Source: Cognatishimia sp. F0-27 (GTDB lineage: Bacteria; Pseudomonadota; Alphaproteobacteria; Rhodobacterales; Rhodobacteraceae). From it: a stretch of 60,129 nucleotides of DNA. Shown here piece after piece: positions 17,505 through 25,680 of the stretch. Under the pieces are notes generated by a model, which saw nothing but the letters and a program-made list of their open reading frames with translations, had not been told where the DNA came from and did no database searches. The DNA lies in contig NZ_JAFMPQ010000033.1 in NCBI RefSeq assembly GCF_020667845.1, forward strand, positions 1-60,129, read 5' to 3'. Position 1 is the stretch's first letter; the number at the start of each line of letters is the position of its first letter. The translations under genes were made by a program, and so were the position numbers.

Positions 17505-17824
17505 TCGACAAGGCAGACCTCTGGTTCGTGATCCTCGCGCTGGGCGTGGGCTCTTTCGGTTTCCGGTTCCTCTTTCTCGGGGTCGTGGGCGACCGCGCCT
17601 TGCCGGAATGGCTCCTGCGGCACCTGCGCTATACCGCCGTCGCCGTGTTGCCCGCGCTGGTTGTTCCCCTTGTGATCTGGCCACAGGCCACCGGCGGCGA
17701 ACCCGATCCGATCCGTCTTGCTGCCGCCGCGGCCACCTTTGCGGTGGGATACGGGTTCAAGAGCGTGCTGGGCGCGATGGGGGCAGGGGCGGGTGTCCTC
17801 GTGTTGGGCGCTTTGCTGGGCTGA
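17501..17824 (+). CDS. azlD: AzlD-family branched-chain amino acid exporter, small subunit
   Basis: A 107-residue membrane protein with three to four hydrophobic segments (for example WFVILALGVGSFGFRFLF and TAVAVLPALVVPLVIWP). It starts four bases inside the end of azlC, the usual AzlCD arrangement, so the two subunits are probably made in coupled amounts. Substrate is inferred from the family. Confidence 0.9.
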   Translation: MIDKADLWFVILALGVGSFGFRFLFLGVVGDRALPEWLLRHLRYTAVAVLPALVVPLVIWPQATGGEPDPIRLAAAAATFAVGYGFKSVLGAMGAGAGVLVLGALLG

Positions 17825-18000
17825 CAGTCCCATGGCCGCGGCACATCCTCGCCGTAGTATCGCGCCGTATACGTCAGGCATCATGCCGCGTCTTGTCGCG
17901 CGTTCCACGCGCCACCGAACCGGTTCTGGCAACGCGGGCAGGGCTCGTGACCAGTGCAGCGACCCGTCAGACATGCGGCCTGCCATAGAAGTTCAATGCT

Positions 18001-18159
18001 GGCGGGACGTCAGGACACTTGGCGGGAGGTCATCATACGCGGCGGGACGTAAGGACGTTGCGGGACGTCAACATACGCGGAGGGACGTCAGGCCACGCGG
18101 CGGGACGTCAACACATGCAGCGGTGCGTCAGGACGTGTGGCGGGACGTCAACAGAGGCG
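18001..18159. repeat. 20-base tandem repeat array, about eight copies
   Basis: Eight head-to-tail units with period 20 and core GGCGGGACGTCA. Units alternate after the core between AGGACR and ACATACG-like endings, giving a 40-base higher-order unit. The core contains the palindrome GACGTC. The array fills most of the 388-base spacer 17825-18212 between azlD and the convergent lipoprotein gene; 17825-18000 holds nothing else recognised. Confidence 0.9.
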
Positions 18160-18212
18160 TCCAGGCGGCAGGACGTGTCTTGGCTGTCGGCTCAATACCG
18201 CCCTGGCATGGG

Positions 18213-18842
18213 TCAGCCGCCTTGCGCGGCTGCCGCATCAAAGGCTTCGATGGCGAGCGTCTTGTCGTCGGCGTCGTTCTCGAAGAGCCTGCGCGTTTTC
18301 ACACCCGGCAACGCCCCGAACTGCTCCATGAGGTTCTTGGGGAACCATGTGCTGGAAATCGTCTGGAAGCCGGGAAGCTGGCGCAAGAGCGCGGAGGTGG
18401 ACGCAGCGCATTGCGCCGAGGGCACCGTGCCGTTGCGGATCGCGAGTTGCAGGGCACGCTCGGCAACCTCCCGCGACACTTCTACCTCCTGGATCACCAC
18501 ATGATAGGTTTCCCGGGCATGGGCGCGCGCGTAGCTGTCGGCCACCCGGGGCGTGACGCCATAGAGCACATCGCCAATCTCCGGCACCGTATCGTAGCGC
18601 ACCGAGCCCGCCGGGTCGAAGATCACCCGCTGGGATGCGTTGATCATGAGGCTTGTATGCGCGCCCGCACCGGACCGGTTGTTGATCATCGTGTAAAGCG
18701 TCAGCTTCGGGGGGCCGTCATGGCGATAGACCGCCGCCCGCACCTCTTCGATGCTTGCATCGCCGCCATGGGTTGTGACGGCCGCACAGCCCGAAAGTGT
18801 GAGCGCCGCCAAAAGGCCCAAGGCCCAAGCCCGTAAAGTCAT
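18213..18842 (-). CDS. Lipoprotein, possible permuted NlpC/P60-like hydrolase
   Basis: A 209-residue protein with a lipoprotein signal: basic N-terminus, ALGLLAALTLSGC, with Cys19 as the lipidation site. The mature part has AHTSLMINASQRVIFDPAG (His62) and VPSAQCAASTSALL (Cys145). A His segment followed by a Cys-containing helix is the order seen in circularly permuted NlpC/P60 (YiiX/YaeF-like) papain-fold proteins; this assignment is inference. It would be anchored in the cell envelope. It converges on azlD across the repeat array. Confidence 0.75.
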   Translation of the reverse strand: MTLRAWALGLLAALTLSGCAAVTTHGGDASIEEVRAAVYRHDGPPKLTLYTMINNRSGAGAHTSLMINASQRVIFDPAGSVRYDTVPEIGDVLYGVTPRVADSYARAHARETYHVVIQEVEVSREVAERALQLAIRNGTVPSAQCAASTSALLRQLPGFQTISSTWFPKNLMEQFGALPGVKTRRLFENDADDKTLAIEAFDAAAAQGG

Positions 18843-18945
18843 ATCATCCGATCCCGTTCATAGGGGAAGCCCCATGCGAGGCATGGTGCGGTGCGCCTGT
18901 CAGAGACCATCGCGGCCGCAAACCTGACCGGCCACGCGGCTATGC

Positions 18946-19080
18946 TCAGGCGTTGAACATCGCCAGAAGCACCACCGCCACGAGAATCACGATGACCGTG
19001 CGGATGGTGAAGGTGATGAACCCGTTGAACGTCTTTTCCTGTTCGGTGATGTCCATGCTGCCGTGCTTGTGTTCTGCCAT
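18946..19080 (-). CDS. aa3-type cytochrome c oxidase subunit IV-like small protein
   Basis: A 44-residue protein starting MAEHKHGSMDITEQEKTF with one C-terminal transmembrane helix (about 22-42, FTIRTVIVILVAVVLLAMF). The polar, His/Lys-containing N-terminus followed by EQEKTFxGF and a single helix matches the bacterial aa3-type oxidase subunit IV family, which packs against subunits I and III in Paracoccus and Rhodobacter oxidases. No other oxidase genes are nearby. Confidence 0.8.
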   Translation of the reverse strand: MAEHKHGSMDITEQEKTFNGFITFTIRTVIVILVAVVLLAMFNA

Positions 19081-19258
19081 GAGCTTGTCTTTCCGTTTCA
19101 CGCGCCTGTCAAAGTTGCGTCCCGGACTACCCTATTCTTTCGTGCCTGTCACGCCACCGAAAAGCGCAGAAATGTCGCGGCTGCCCCTGCCGGCGTTGAC
19201 CTGTGCGCGAGGGGCGGGCGGGCCGTTCGGCGGTGGCGTCCCACATCCACGCACCGCC

Positions 19259-19744
19259 TCATTCTGTGGCGGTTTCTGCGGTGGCGTCCGCAGCCTTGGA
19301 CTCATCCGGGCTGAGGGCGCGGGCCAGTTCAAAACCGATCCGGCGCGGGCGTTCTTGCGGGCCAATCTTTGGCAGCGCGCGCAACACGACGCTCAACTGC
19401 GAGATATGCTGAATCAGTTGCATCCGCGCGCCGTGCTGATCCGTGCCGTAAAAGGTGATCATGTCCGGGTCGAAAAAGCCGATGCCCTCGATCCGCAGCA
19501 CCCCGGCCTCGCCGCCCGCAAACCCCATGGCGATTTCATGGTCCGAATCGAGCTGCGCTTCGAAATTCTGGATATACAGAACCAGCCGTTCATAGCCCCA
19601 CTCCGCCGGGCTCTTGTGCGCCTGCGGCTTGGGACTGAGCGCCTGTTCACACTCGGGCTGTGTGCCGTCCGTATGGACATCGATCCGCCGTGGCAGGGCC
19701 GCACCCTCGGCAGCCTCTGCGGCGGTGGCGATCTTGTCATCCAT
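19259..19744 (-). CDS. DUF6173-family protein
   Basis: A 161-residue cytoplasmic protein. PAEWGYERLVLYIQNFEAQL, LDSDHEIAMGFA, GIGFFDPDMITFYG and QLIQHISQLSVVLRALPK followed by RRIGFELA form the pattern I associate with the DUF6173 family found in Rhodobacterales. Function is unknown. The ATG at 19744 has AAGGA eight bases upstream; an ATG nine bases earlier overlaps that site. Confidence 0.78.
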   Translation of the reverse strand: MDDKIATAAEAAEGAALPRRIDVHTDGTQPECEQALSPKPQAHKSPAEWGYERLVLYIQNFEAQLDSDHEIAMGFAGGEAGVLRIEGIGFFDPDMITFYGTDQHGARMQLIQHISQLSVVLRALPKIGPQERPRRIGFELARALSPDESKAADATAETATE

Positions 19745-19885
19745 GGCGGGCATCCTTGCTGTCTTCAGGGTTCAGAGTTCAGGACTCACGGTTCAGGTTT
19801 AAGGGGCCGGCAGGCACTCCCGTTCAGTCCCGGAAAGCAGCCTCCACGCTCCTTCGCAGGGATACAAGCCCGGACGGCGTACTTC

Positions 19886-20347
19886 TCAAAGTGGCAGCGC
19901 CGTGGTTTCCTTGATCTCCTCCATCACGAAGCTGGCGGAGATATCCGAAAGCGGCATGCGCTGGATCAGCCGTTTGTAGAACGCATCATAAGCCGGCATA
20001 TCCGCCACGCGCACCCGCAGCATGTAATCAAGATCGCCGGTCATGCGATACGCGCCGACAATTTCCGGCATCGCCCGGGTCAGGGTATGGAAGCGTGCCA
20101 TCCAGTCGGGTTCGTGGCTCGACGTGCGCAACAACACGATCACCTCCAGCGGACAGCCCACGCGGGCCGGATCAAGCAGTGCCACGCGCCCGACGATCAC
20201 GCCGGCATCCTCCAGCGCCCTGATCCGTCGCCAGCACGCGTTGCGCGACCGGCCCACCTGCTCGGCAATGGCGTCAACGCTTTGCGTGCTGTCCCGTTGC
20301 AGAATACCGAGGATAGCGCGGTCTGTTTCGTCGAAAGTCTGTTTCAT
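19886..20347 (-). CDS. Lrp/AsnC-family transcriptional regulator
   Basis: A 153-residue regulator with an N-terminal winged helix (DETDRAILGILQRDSTQS, then VDAIAEQVGRSRNACWRRIRALEDAGVI) and a C-terminal RAM ligand-binding domain (LEVIVLLRTSS, then IVGAYRMTGDLDYMLRVRV). These proteins sense amino acids and control transport or catabolism genes. The ATG at 20347 starts directly before the first helix; two upstream ATGs are in atypical sequence. It is divergent from the DUF6356 gene, a possible shared regulatory region. Confidence 0.92.
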   Translation of the reverse strand: MKQTFDETDRAILGILQRDSTQSVDAIAEQVGRSRNACWRRIRALEDAGVIVGRVALLDPARVGCPLEVIVLLRTSSHEPDWMARFHTLTRAMPEIVGAYRMTGDLDYMLRVRVADMPAYDAFYKRLIQRMPLSDISASFVMEEIKETTALPL

Positions 20348-20473
20348 TATTGGGATCATATCCCAAACATTCCGCAAACAACAGAGTAGTTTGGGACGCA
20401 CGCACTCGGCGCTGTTGGTATCTTCACCTCAACCGCCACTCACGGGACACACCACCACTCACGGAGCACATGC

Positions 20474-20719
20474 ATGGCACAGATCGACACCAACACCCCG
20501 CCAAAGGCCAAATCGCGTTTTGCGCGGGTCTTTCTCGACCATCCCGGATCGGTGGACGAGACCTATTTCCAGCATATGCGGTTTGCCGCCGGGTTCGGTT
20601 TCTGGCTTGCCGTGGCGGCGCTTGCCGCGTTTGTCCACGCGTTCGTGCCGGCGCTGTGCGAACGCACGGCCAGCCAGATCCTCCGGCGGCTTTACGCTCG
20701 GATCGAAAACCGGGGGTGA
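20474..20719 (+). CDS. DUF6356-family small membrane protein
   Basis: An 81-residue protein with the pattern RVFLDHPGSVDETYFQHM, one hydrophobic helix (about 39-58) and VHAFVPALCERTASQILRRLY near the C-terminus. This matches the DUF6356 family, annotated in many alphaproteobacteria, function unknown. It is divergent from the Lrp-type regulator. Confidence 0.8.
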   Translation: MAQIDTNTPPKAKSRFARVFLDHPGSVDETYFQHMRFAAGFGFWLAVAALAAFVHAFVPALCERTASQILRRLYARIENRG

Positions 20720-20804
20720 GCTCCGCGGGCCCGGGGGCGCATCAATTGCAGGTCCTTCCCGGATTTTCGCTCTTCGAGCGTGCTGCCACCGAACCGCCGC
20801 CGAG

Positions 20805-20908
20805 CCGGGCCGCCTCGCGTGCCCGGAGAAACCGGCGCGTATCGGTGCGGCTGCGACCGGGCCGCCTTGTGTTCCCGGAGAATGCAGCGCGTATCGGTGC
20901 GGCTCAAA
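20805..20908. repeat. 52-base direct repeat, two copies, at the 3' end of the hydrolase gene
   Basis: A 52-base unit beginning CCGGGCCGCC and ending GCGCGTATCGGTGCGGCT is repeated head to tail (20805-20856 and 20857-20908) with about 85 percent identity by eye. The second copy runs into the stop codon of the convergent metallo-hydrolase gene at 20904-20906. Confidence 0.75.
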
Positions 20909-21944
20909 CCGTCTGCCAAAGCCACGCGCCATCGTCGCGCAGGCTGCGCCGTGCACGTCCCTCGTGCCAAAGATGCAGGCAATGGGCCATCGCTTCGACC
21001 AGCGCCAGCCCGTATTCGCCACCGCTGATCTGACGTCTGAAAAGCGGCTGGAAGCACTCGCCCGCCGGGCGCGGTTCCGACAGATGCTCGGCCAGCCGGT
21101 CAAGCGCATGATGATGATTGTCGATCAATTGCCGCATCCGTGCCGGAAGCCCCGTAAACGGCAGCTTGTGTCCGCCAAGCACGAGGTGCCGATCCTCTGC
21201 CATGGCCGCGAACCGTTCGCAGGCCTCCAGCCAATCGGCGACCGGATCGGCCTCCGGTTCGGTGGCATAGACCCCGATATTGGAACTGATGGATGGCAGG
21301 ATCTGATCCCCGGCAAGCACAAGATCATCGTCGCGGGACCACAATGTGGCATGCTCCGGCGCGTGCCCGTTCCCGATATGCACATCCCACGCCCGGCCGC
21401 CCGCATGGATCACATCACCTTGCTTGATGCGCTTGAAGCCGAGCGGCATCGGCCAGACGCAATCGGCGAAGTTGAACGGCCGCTCTTCCATCCGTTCCGC
21501 AAGAATCGCGCGCTCCATACCGCAGCGTTTCCAGAACGCGACGGTTTCCTCGGTGGGTCTGTCCTGCGCGTCGAGCCGGAGCATCCGCGAAAAGAGCCAC
21601 GCCGTGCGCGTGGTGACAAGCTCTGCACCGTGTTCGGATTGGAACCAGCCCGCAAGCCCCACGTGATCGGGATGGTGGTGCGTGACAATCACCCTCCCGA
21701 CCGGCTTGCCCGCCAGCGGTCCGGACAGGATCTCCCCCCAGATCCGCCGCGAGGTTCTGGAGGAAAAGCCCGTATCGACAATGGTGTAGCTGTCGCCGTC
21801 ATCGAGCGCATAGACGTTGACATGGTCCAGCTTCATCGGCAGCGGCAGCCGGATCCACTTCACCCCTTCGGCCACGTCAATGGCGGTGCCGGGGGCGGGC
21901 GGGGTCTCCCATGGCGTGCGAATTGGCTGGTAGCGGGTGTCCAT
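20904..21944 (-). CDS. MBL-fold metallo-hydrolase
   Basis: A 346-residue metallo-beta-lactamase-fold protein. The metal-binding motif is VTHHHPDHVG (HxHxDH at about residues 89-94), with further ligands likely in GNGHAPEH and in VLAGDQILP, and GGHKLPF near the end. The N-terminal LPMKLDHVNVYAL is typical of the glyoxalase-II-like subgroup. The substrate is unknown. Its start overlaps the stop of the acyl-CoA dehydrogenase gene (TGATG), so the two are coupled and a thioester or acyl-related substrate is a reasonable guess. Confidence 0.87.
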   Translation of the reverse strand: MDTRYQPIRTPWETPPAPGTAIDVAEGVKWIRLPLPMKLDHVNVYALDDGDSYTIVDTGFSSRTSRRIWGEILSGPLAGKPVGRVIVTHHHPDHVGLAGWFQSEHGAELVTTRTAWLFSRMLRLDAQDRPTEETVAFWKRCGMERAILAERMEERPFNFADCVWPMPLGFKRIKQGDVIHAGGRAWDVHIGNGHAPEHATLWSRDDDLVLAGDQILPSISSNIGVYATEPEADPVADWLEACERFAAMAEDRHLVLGGHKLPFTGLPARMRQLIDNHHHALDRLAEHLSEPRPAGECFQPLFRRQISGGEYGLALVEAMAHCLHLWHEGRARRSLRDDGAWLWQTV

Positions 21945-23644
21945 CACGCGGCCAGATCGTCGACCGAGAGCCCCATCACCGTGTCCGATGCCACCAGCGA
22001 CTGGGCCAGAAGCCCGGCATGTTCCGGCAGCACCGCGTCGATGTAGAACCGGGCCAGCCGCGCATGGGCACCGCCCGGCTCCGCCAGCGCGGCCTTGAGA
22101 TGATAGTATCCGCCCAACACGCGGGCGAACCCGCGCAGATAGGGCATCGCGCCGACAAAGCGATCCGCCAGATCACGCTTGAGCAGCGCTTCGGTCGCTT
22201 CGCGCAGCGTCTCCGACGCCTGCCAGACCTTTTCCGCCAGGTCCGACTCGGTGCCGCGCGCATGCTCGGCAAAGCTCTCGATCTCGTCAAAGATGCGGAA
22301 CGCGGCCTCGCCCCCGTCCATCAGCTTGCGGCCCACGAGGTCCATCGCCTGGATGCCGTTGGTGCCCTCGTAGATCGCAGTCACCCGCACGTCGCGCAGA
22401 TACTGCGCGGCGCCGGTCTCCTCGATATAGCCCATGCCGCCATGCACCTGCACGCCGATATCGGCCACCTTGATCCCGGTCTCGGTGCCGAACGCCTTGG
22501 AAATCGGTGTCAGCAGCGCGGCCCGCGCCTTCCAGTCCGGATCGCCGGTGGCGTTGGCCATGTCGATGGCCACGGCATTGTCCATCGCAATCGCCCGCGC
22601 GGCAAAGGTTTCGGCCTTCATGGTCGCCAGCTTGCGGCGGACATTGGCATGCCCGATGATGGTGCCTTCGGGGTTCTTGCCCTGCTTGCGATCCTGCGCA
22701 TAGGCCAGCGCGTGCTGATAGGCGCCTTCGGCAACGCCGATCCCCTGGCCGCCGACGCCGAGCCGGGCGTTGTTCATCATCGTGAACATGGCGCGCATCC
22801 CGTCATGCTCATGCCCGATAAGCCATCCCGTGGCGCCGTCATACTGCATCACGCAGGTCGGTGAGCCATGCAGCCCCATCTTGTGCTCGAGGCTGACGAC
22901 CTTGAGGCTGTTGGCGACACCGGGCGCGCCGGTCTCGTCGGGGATGCGTTTGGGCACGAGAAACAGAGAGATGCCCTTGGTGCCCGGCACCCCGTCGGGC
23001 AGCCGCGCCAGAACGAGGTGGCAGACATTCTGCGTGAAGTCGTTGTCACCCCAGGAGATATAGATCTTCTGACCGGTGATCGCATAGGTGCCATCGCCGT
23101 TCGGTTCCGCCTTTGTGGTCAAGGCGCCCACATCCGACCCCGCCTGCGGTTCGGTCAGGTTCATCGTGCCGGACCATTCGCCGGTGATGAGCTTGGGCAG
23201 GTAGATATCCTTGATCGTATCGGAGGCGTGATGCTCCAGCGCCTCGATCTGGCCCTGTGTCATCAGCGGGTTGAGCTGCAGCGACAGGCAGGCGGCAGAC
23301 ATCATCTCGTTGACCGCCGTGGTCACCGTCATCGGCAGACCCATGCCACCGTGGGCCGGGTCGGCTGCGATGGCCACCCAGCCGCCCTCCGCGATGGCCT
23401 TGTAGCCTTCGGCAAACCCTTCAGAGGTGCGCACCACGCCGTTTTCAAGACGCGCCGGGTCGGTGTCGCCCTTGCGGTTGAGCGGCGCCAGAACCTCTTC
23501 GCACATCTTGCCCGCTTCGCTGAGGATTGCGTCGACGACATCTGGCGTCGCCTCCGAAAAGCGTTCCGTCTGTGTCACCTGGGCAAAGCCGGTGACGTGG
23601 TTCAGCAAAAGAGAATAATCGTTAAGCGGCGCGCGGTATGACAT
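21944..23644 (-). CDS. Acyl-CoA dehydrogenase (DmdC/FadE-type)
   Basis: A 566-residue FAD-dependent acyl-CoA dehydrogenase of the longer class with a C-terminal extension. It has GEWSGTMNLTEPQAGSDVG (the FAD-contact region), HKMGLHGSPTCVMQYDGA and VHGGMGYIEETGAAQYLRD, with Glu-containing AIYEGTNGIQAMDLVGRK. The size and pattern match FadE-like enzymes and DmdC, the methylmercaptopropionyl-CoA dehydrogenase of DMSP-degrading Roseobacters; which one cannot be decided by eye. The start at 23644 (MSYRAPLND) is family-typical. Electrons would reach the ETF-QO encoded at 8146. Confidence 0.9.
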   Translation of the reverse strand: MSYRAPLNDYSLLLNHVTGFAQVTQTERFSEATPDVVDAILSEAGKMCEEVLAPLNRKGDTDPARLENGVVRTSEGFAEGYKAIAEGGWVAIAADPAHGGMGLPMTVTTAVNEMMSAACLSLQLNPLMTQGQIEALEHHASDTIKDIYLPKLITGEWSGTMNLTEPQAGSDVGALTTKAEPNGDGTYAITGQKIYISWGDNDFTQNVCHLVLARLPDGVPGTKGISLFLVPKRIPDETGAPGVANSLKVVSLEHKMGLHGSPTCVMQYDGATGWLIGHEHDGMRAMFTMMNNARLGVGGQGIGVAEGAYQHALAYAQDRKQGKNPEGTIIGHANVRRKLATMKAETFAARAIAMDNAVAIDMANATGDPDWKARAALLTPISKAFGTETGIKVADIGVQVHGGMGYIEETGAAQYLRDVRVTAIYEGTNGIQAMDLVGRKLMDGGEAAFRIFDEIESFAEHARGTESDLAEKVWQASETLREATEALLKRDLADRFVGAMPYLRGFARVLGGYYHLKAALAEPGGAHARLARFYIDAVLPEHAGLLAQSLVASDTVMGLSVDDLAA

Positions 23645-23871
23645 GGAGCCTCCTGATTTGCGACGGCATGAGCCGACCTGGGCGCGGTCATCCGCGCATG
23701 GTGGGCCAAGCGAACGGACGGGCCTTGCCGCCAAGTCCTTGCAATGGCAAACCTACGCGCGGCTGCGCGGGCTTCAACCGAAACGCGGCGTCACAAAGCT
23801 GACGCAAGGGCATGGGCGCGCGGAATTCACGAACCGAGGGCGGGTCTCTCACGGACCCGGAACAGACCGAG

Positions 23872-24819
23872 ATGAGCGGACAGATCACCGAAATCCTGCA
23901 GCCGGACGCGGCCGGGCTCGACCGGGCGGCGGCCTTGCTTCGAGAGGGCGCGCTTGTCGCCTTTCCCACCGAAACGGTCTACGGGCTTGGCGCGGATGCG
24001 GCCAACGAAGACGCGGTGGCACGGATCTTCGAAGCCAAAGGGCGTCCAAGCCGCAATCCGCTGATCCTGCATTTTGCCGATGTTTCCGCCGTGCGGGCGC
24101 TGACCGAATGGAATGACGCGGCCGAAGCGCTGGCGGAGGCGTTCTGGCCCGGCCCGCTGACGATGGTGCTGCCGCTGCGCACCGGAGCGCCGGTGTCGCC
24201 GCGCGTGACCGCCGGTCAGGCGACCGTGGCCGTGCGGCTGCCTGCGGCCCCGATTGCGCGTGGTCTGCTGGACCGGGTCGGACGCCCTGTGGCGGCGCCG
24301 TCAGCCAACCGGTCGGGCCAGGTCAGCCCGGTCCGCGCCAAGCACGTGGTGGACGGGCTTGGGGGACGGATCGACGCGGTGGTGGATGGCGGGCGCTGTG
24401 ACATGGGGCTCGAATCGACCATTGTGGGTCTGGCCGGCCATCCGGTCCTTCTGCGGCCTGGGGGCGTCACTCAGGACAGCCTTGAAACCGTGCTTGGCCG
24501 GGCGTTGGGGCAGCGTCGCGACACTGATGCCATCTCGGCGCCGGGACAGCTGCGCTCGCATTATGCGCCGCGCGCGCGGGTGCGGCTCAACGCGGCGGAG
24601 TGGGAGCCAAACGAAGCGCGTTTGGGTTTTGGCAATGTGGCCGCGGATCTCAACCTGTCTCCGACCGGCAATCTCGACGAGGCCGCTGCCAACCTGTTCG
24701 AATACCTGATCCGGCTCGATTCCGGCGATCATCCCGTGATCGCGGTTTCGCCCGTGCCACACCGGGGGGTCGGGGTCGCGATCAATGACCGGCTCAGCCG
24801 CGCGGCGGCGGAGCGGTAG
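23872..24819 (+). CDS. tsaC: L-threonylcarbamoyladenylate synthase (Sua5/TsaC type)
   Basis: A 315-residue enzyme that makes threonylcarbamoyl-AMP for the t6A37 modification of ANN-decoding tRNAs. The YrdC core covers about residues 15-200: FPTETVYGLGADA, EAKGRPSRNPLILH, FWPGPLTMVLP, AAPSANRSGQVSP and GLESTIVG. A C-terminal Sua5 domain follows, joined by SAPGQLRSHYAPRAR. The length shows the long Sua5 form. The ATG at 23872 is chosen; one at 23812 adds 20 residues. The last codons and the stop lie in an 89-base repeat that is duplicated downstream. Confidence 0.92.
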   Translation: MSGQITEILQPDAAGLDRAAALLREGALVAFPTETVYGLGADAANEDAVARIFEAKGRPSRNPLILHFADVSAVRALTEWNDAAEALAEAFWPGPLTMVLPLRTGAPVSPRVTAGQATVAVRLPAAPIARGLLDRVGRPVAAPSANRSGQVSPVRAKHVVDGLGGRIDAVVDGGRCDMGLESTIVGLAGHPVLLRPGGVTQDSLETVLGRALGQRRDTDAISAPGQLRSHYAPRARVRLNAAEWEPNEARLGFGNVAADLNLSPTGNLDEAAANLFEYLIRLDSGDHPVIAVSPVPHRGVGVAINDRLSRAAAER

Positions 24820-24939
24820 TCCCGCAGGGAGCGGATGACCGAAACGACATCCGGGGGGGCGGGGTCGCGATCAATGACCAGTTCAGCCGCGCGGCGGCGG
24901 AACGGTGGTCCCGAAGGGAGCGGGTGACCGAAACGACAC
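24762..24939 (+). repeat. 89-base tandem duplication of the tsaC 3' end
   Basis: The unit starting at 24762 includes the last 19 or so codons of tsaC, its TAG stop and about 30 bases of spacer. It is repeated at 24851 with an offset of 89 bases. The copy keeps most of the sequence, but TAG has become TGG, so it is not a usable gene end. Confidence 0.85.
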
Positions 24940-25153
24940 CCGGGGCCAAATCCGCATTCGCACATCGCGCCGTCACGCGCGTATCGCAATACGCGCGCAA
25001 CCGGATGCGATGCCGACCGAGGGACGCGACGCCCGGAAAACGAGACGCAGCCCGGAGCACCGACCACGTCGGAAGCGGGGCACAGTCCCACCGGCCCACT
25101 GGATTAGCTCCACCAACCTGGATGCGACCCCGCCAACAGGGTGCTGCACATTG

Positions 25154-25590
25154 ATCAGGATGCGCCCCGTCCAACAGACTATGCCTTTAGATCAGGATGC
25201 GCCCCGTCCAACAGATGTGCCCTGAGATCAGAAGGCGCATCACCAAACAGAAGCCGCCCGGTTCAAAAGAAACCATGCCGACCGGCACGGTGCGGCCCTG
25301 AGATCAGGGCGCGACCCGGCCAACAGATGTGCCCTGAGATCAGAAGGCGCATCACCAAACAGGAGCCGCCCCGTTCAAAAGAAACCATGCCGACCGGCAC
25401 GGTGCTGCCCTGAGGTCAGGATGCGGCCAGTCCAACAGACTATGCCCTGAGATCAGGATGCGCCCCGGCCAACAGATGTGTCCTGAGATCAGAAGGCGCA
25501 TCACCAAACAAGAGCCGCCCGGTTCAAACGAAACCATGCCGACCGGCACGGTGCGGCCCGAGATGGGGGTGACCCCGAGATCAGGATCTG
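25154..25590. repeat. Nested tandem repeat array (37- and 112-base units)
   Basis: Short units of about 37 bases of the type GATCAGGATGCGCCCCGTCC plus AACAGACTATGCCCTGA occur singly and inside longer units. A long unit starting ACAGATGTGCCCTGAGATCA begins at 25211, 25323 and 25472; the spacing is 112, then 149 (112 plus one extra 37-base unit). Each long unit also holds CCGACCGGCACGGTGCGG. Degenerate forms extend to about 25670. With the 89-base duplication it fills the whole 860-base spacer 24820-25680 between convergent genes; no gene is seen there. Confidence 0.88.
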
Positions 25591-25680
25591 GACGGAGCCA
25601 TTCTTGCCAATCGTGGCCGTGCCCCGCGGGTTCGCAGTGGCCCATAAGCGGCACGGTGCGGCATCCTGAGCGTCCTTGGT

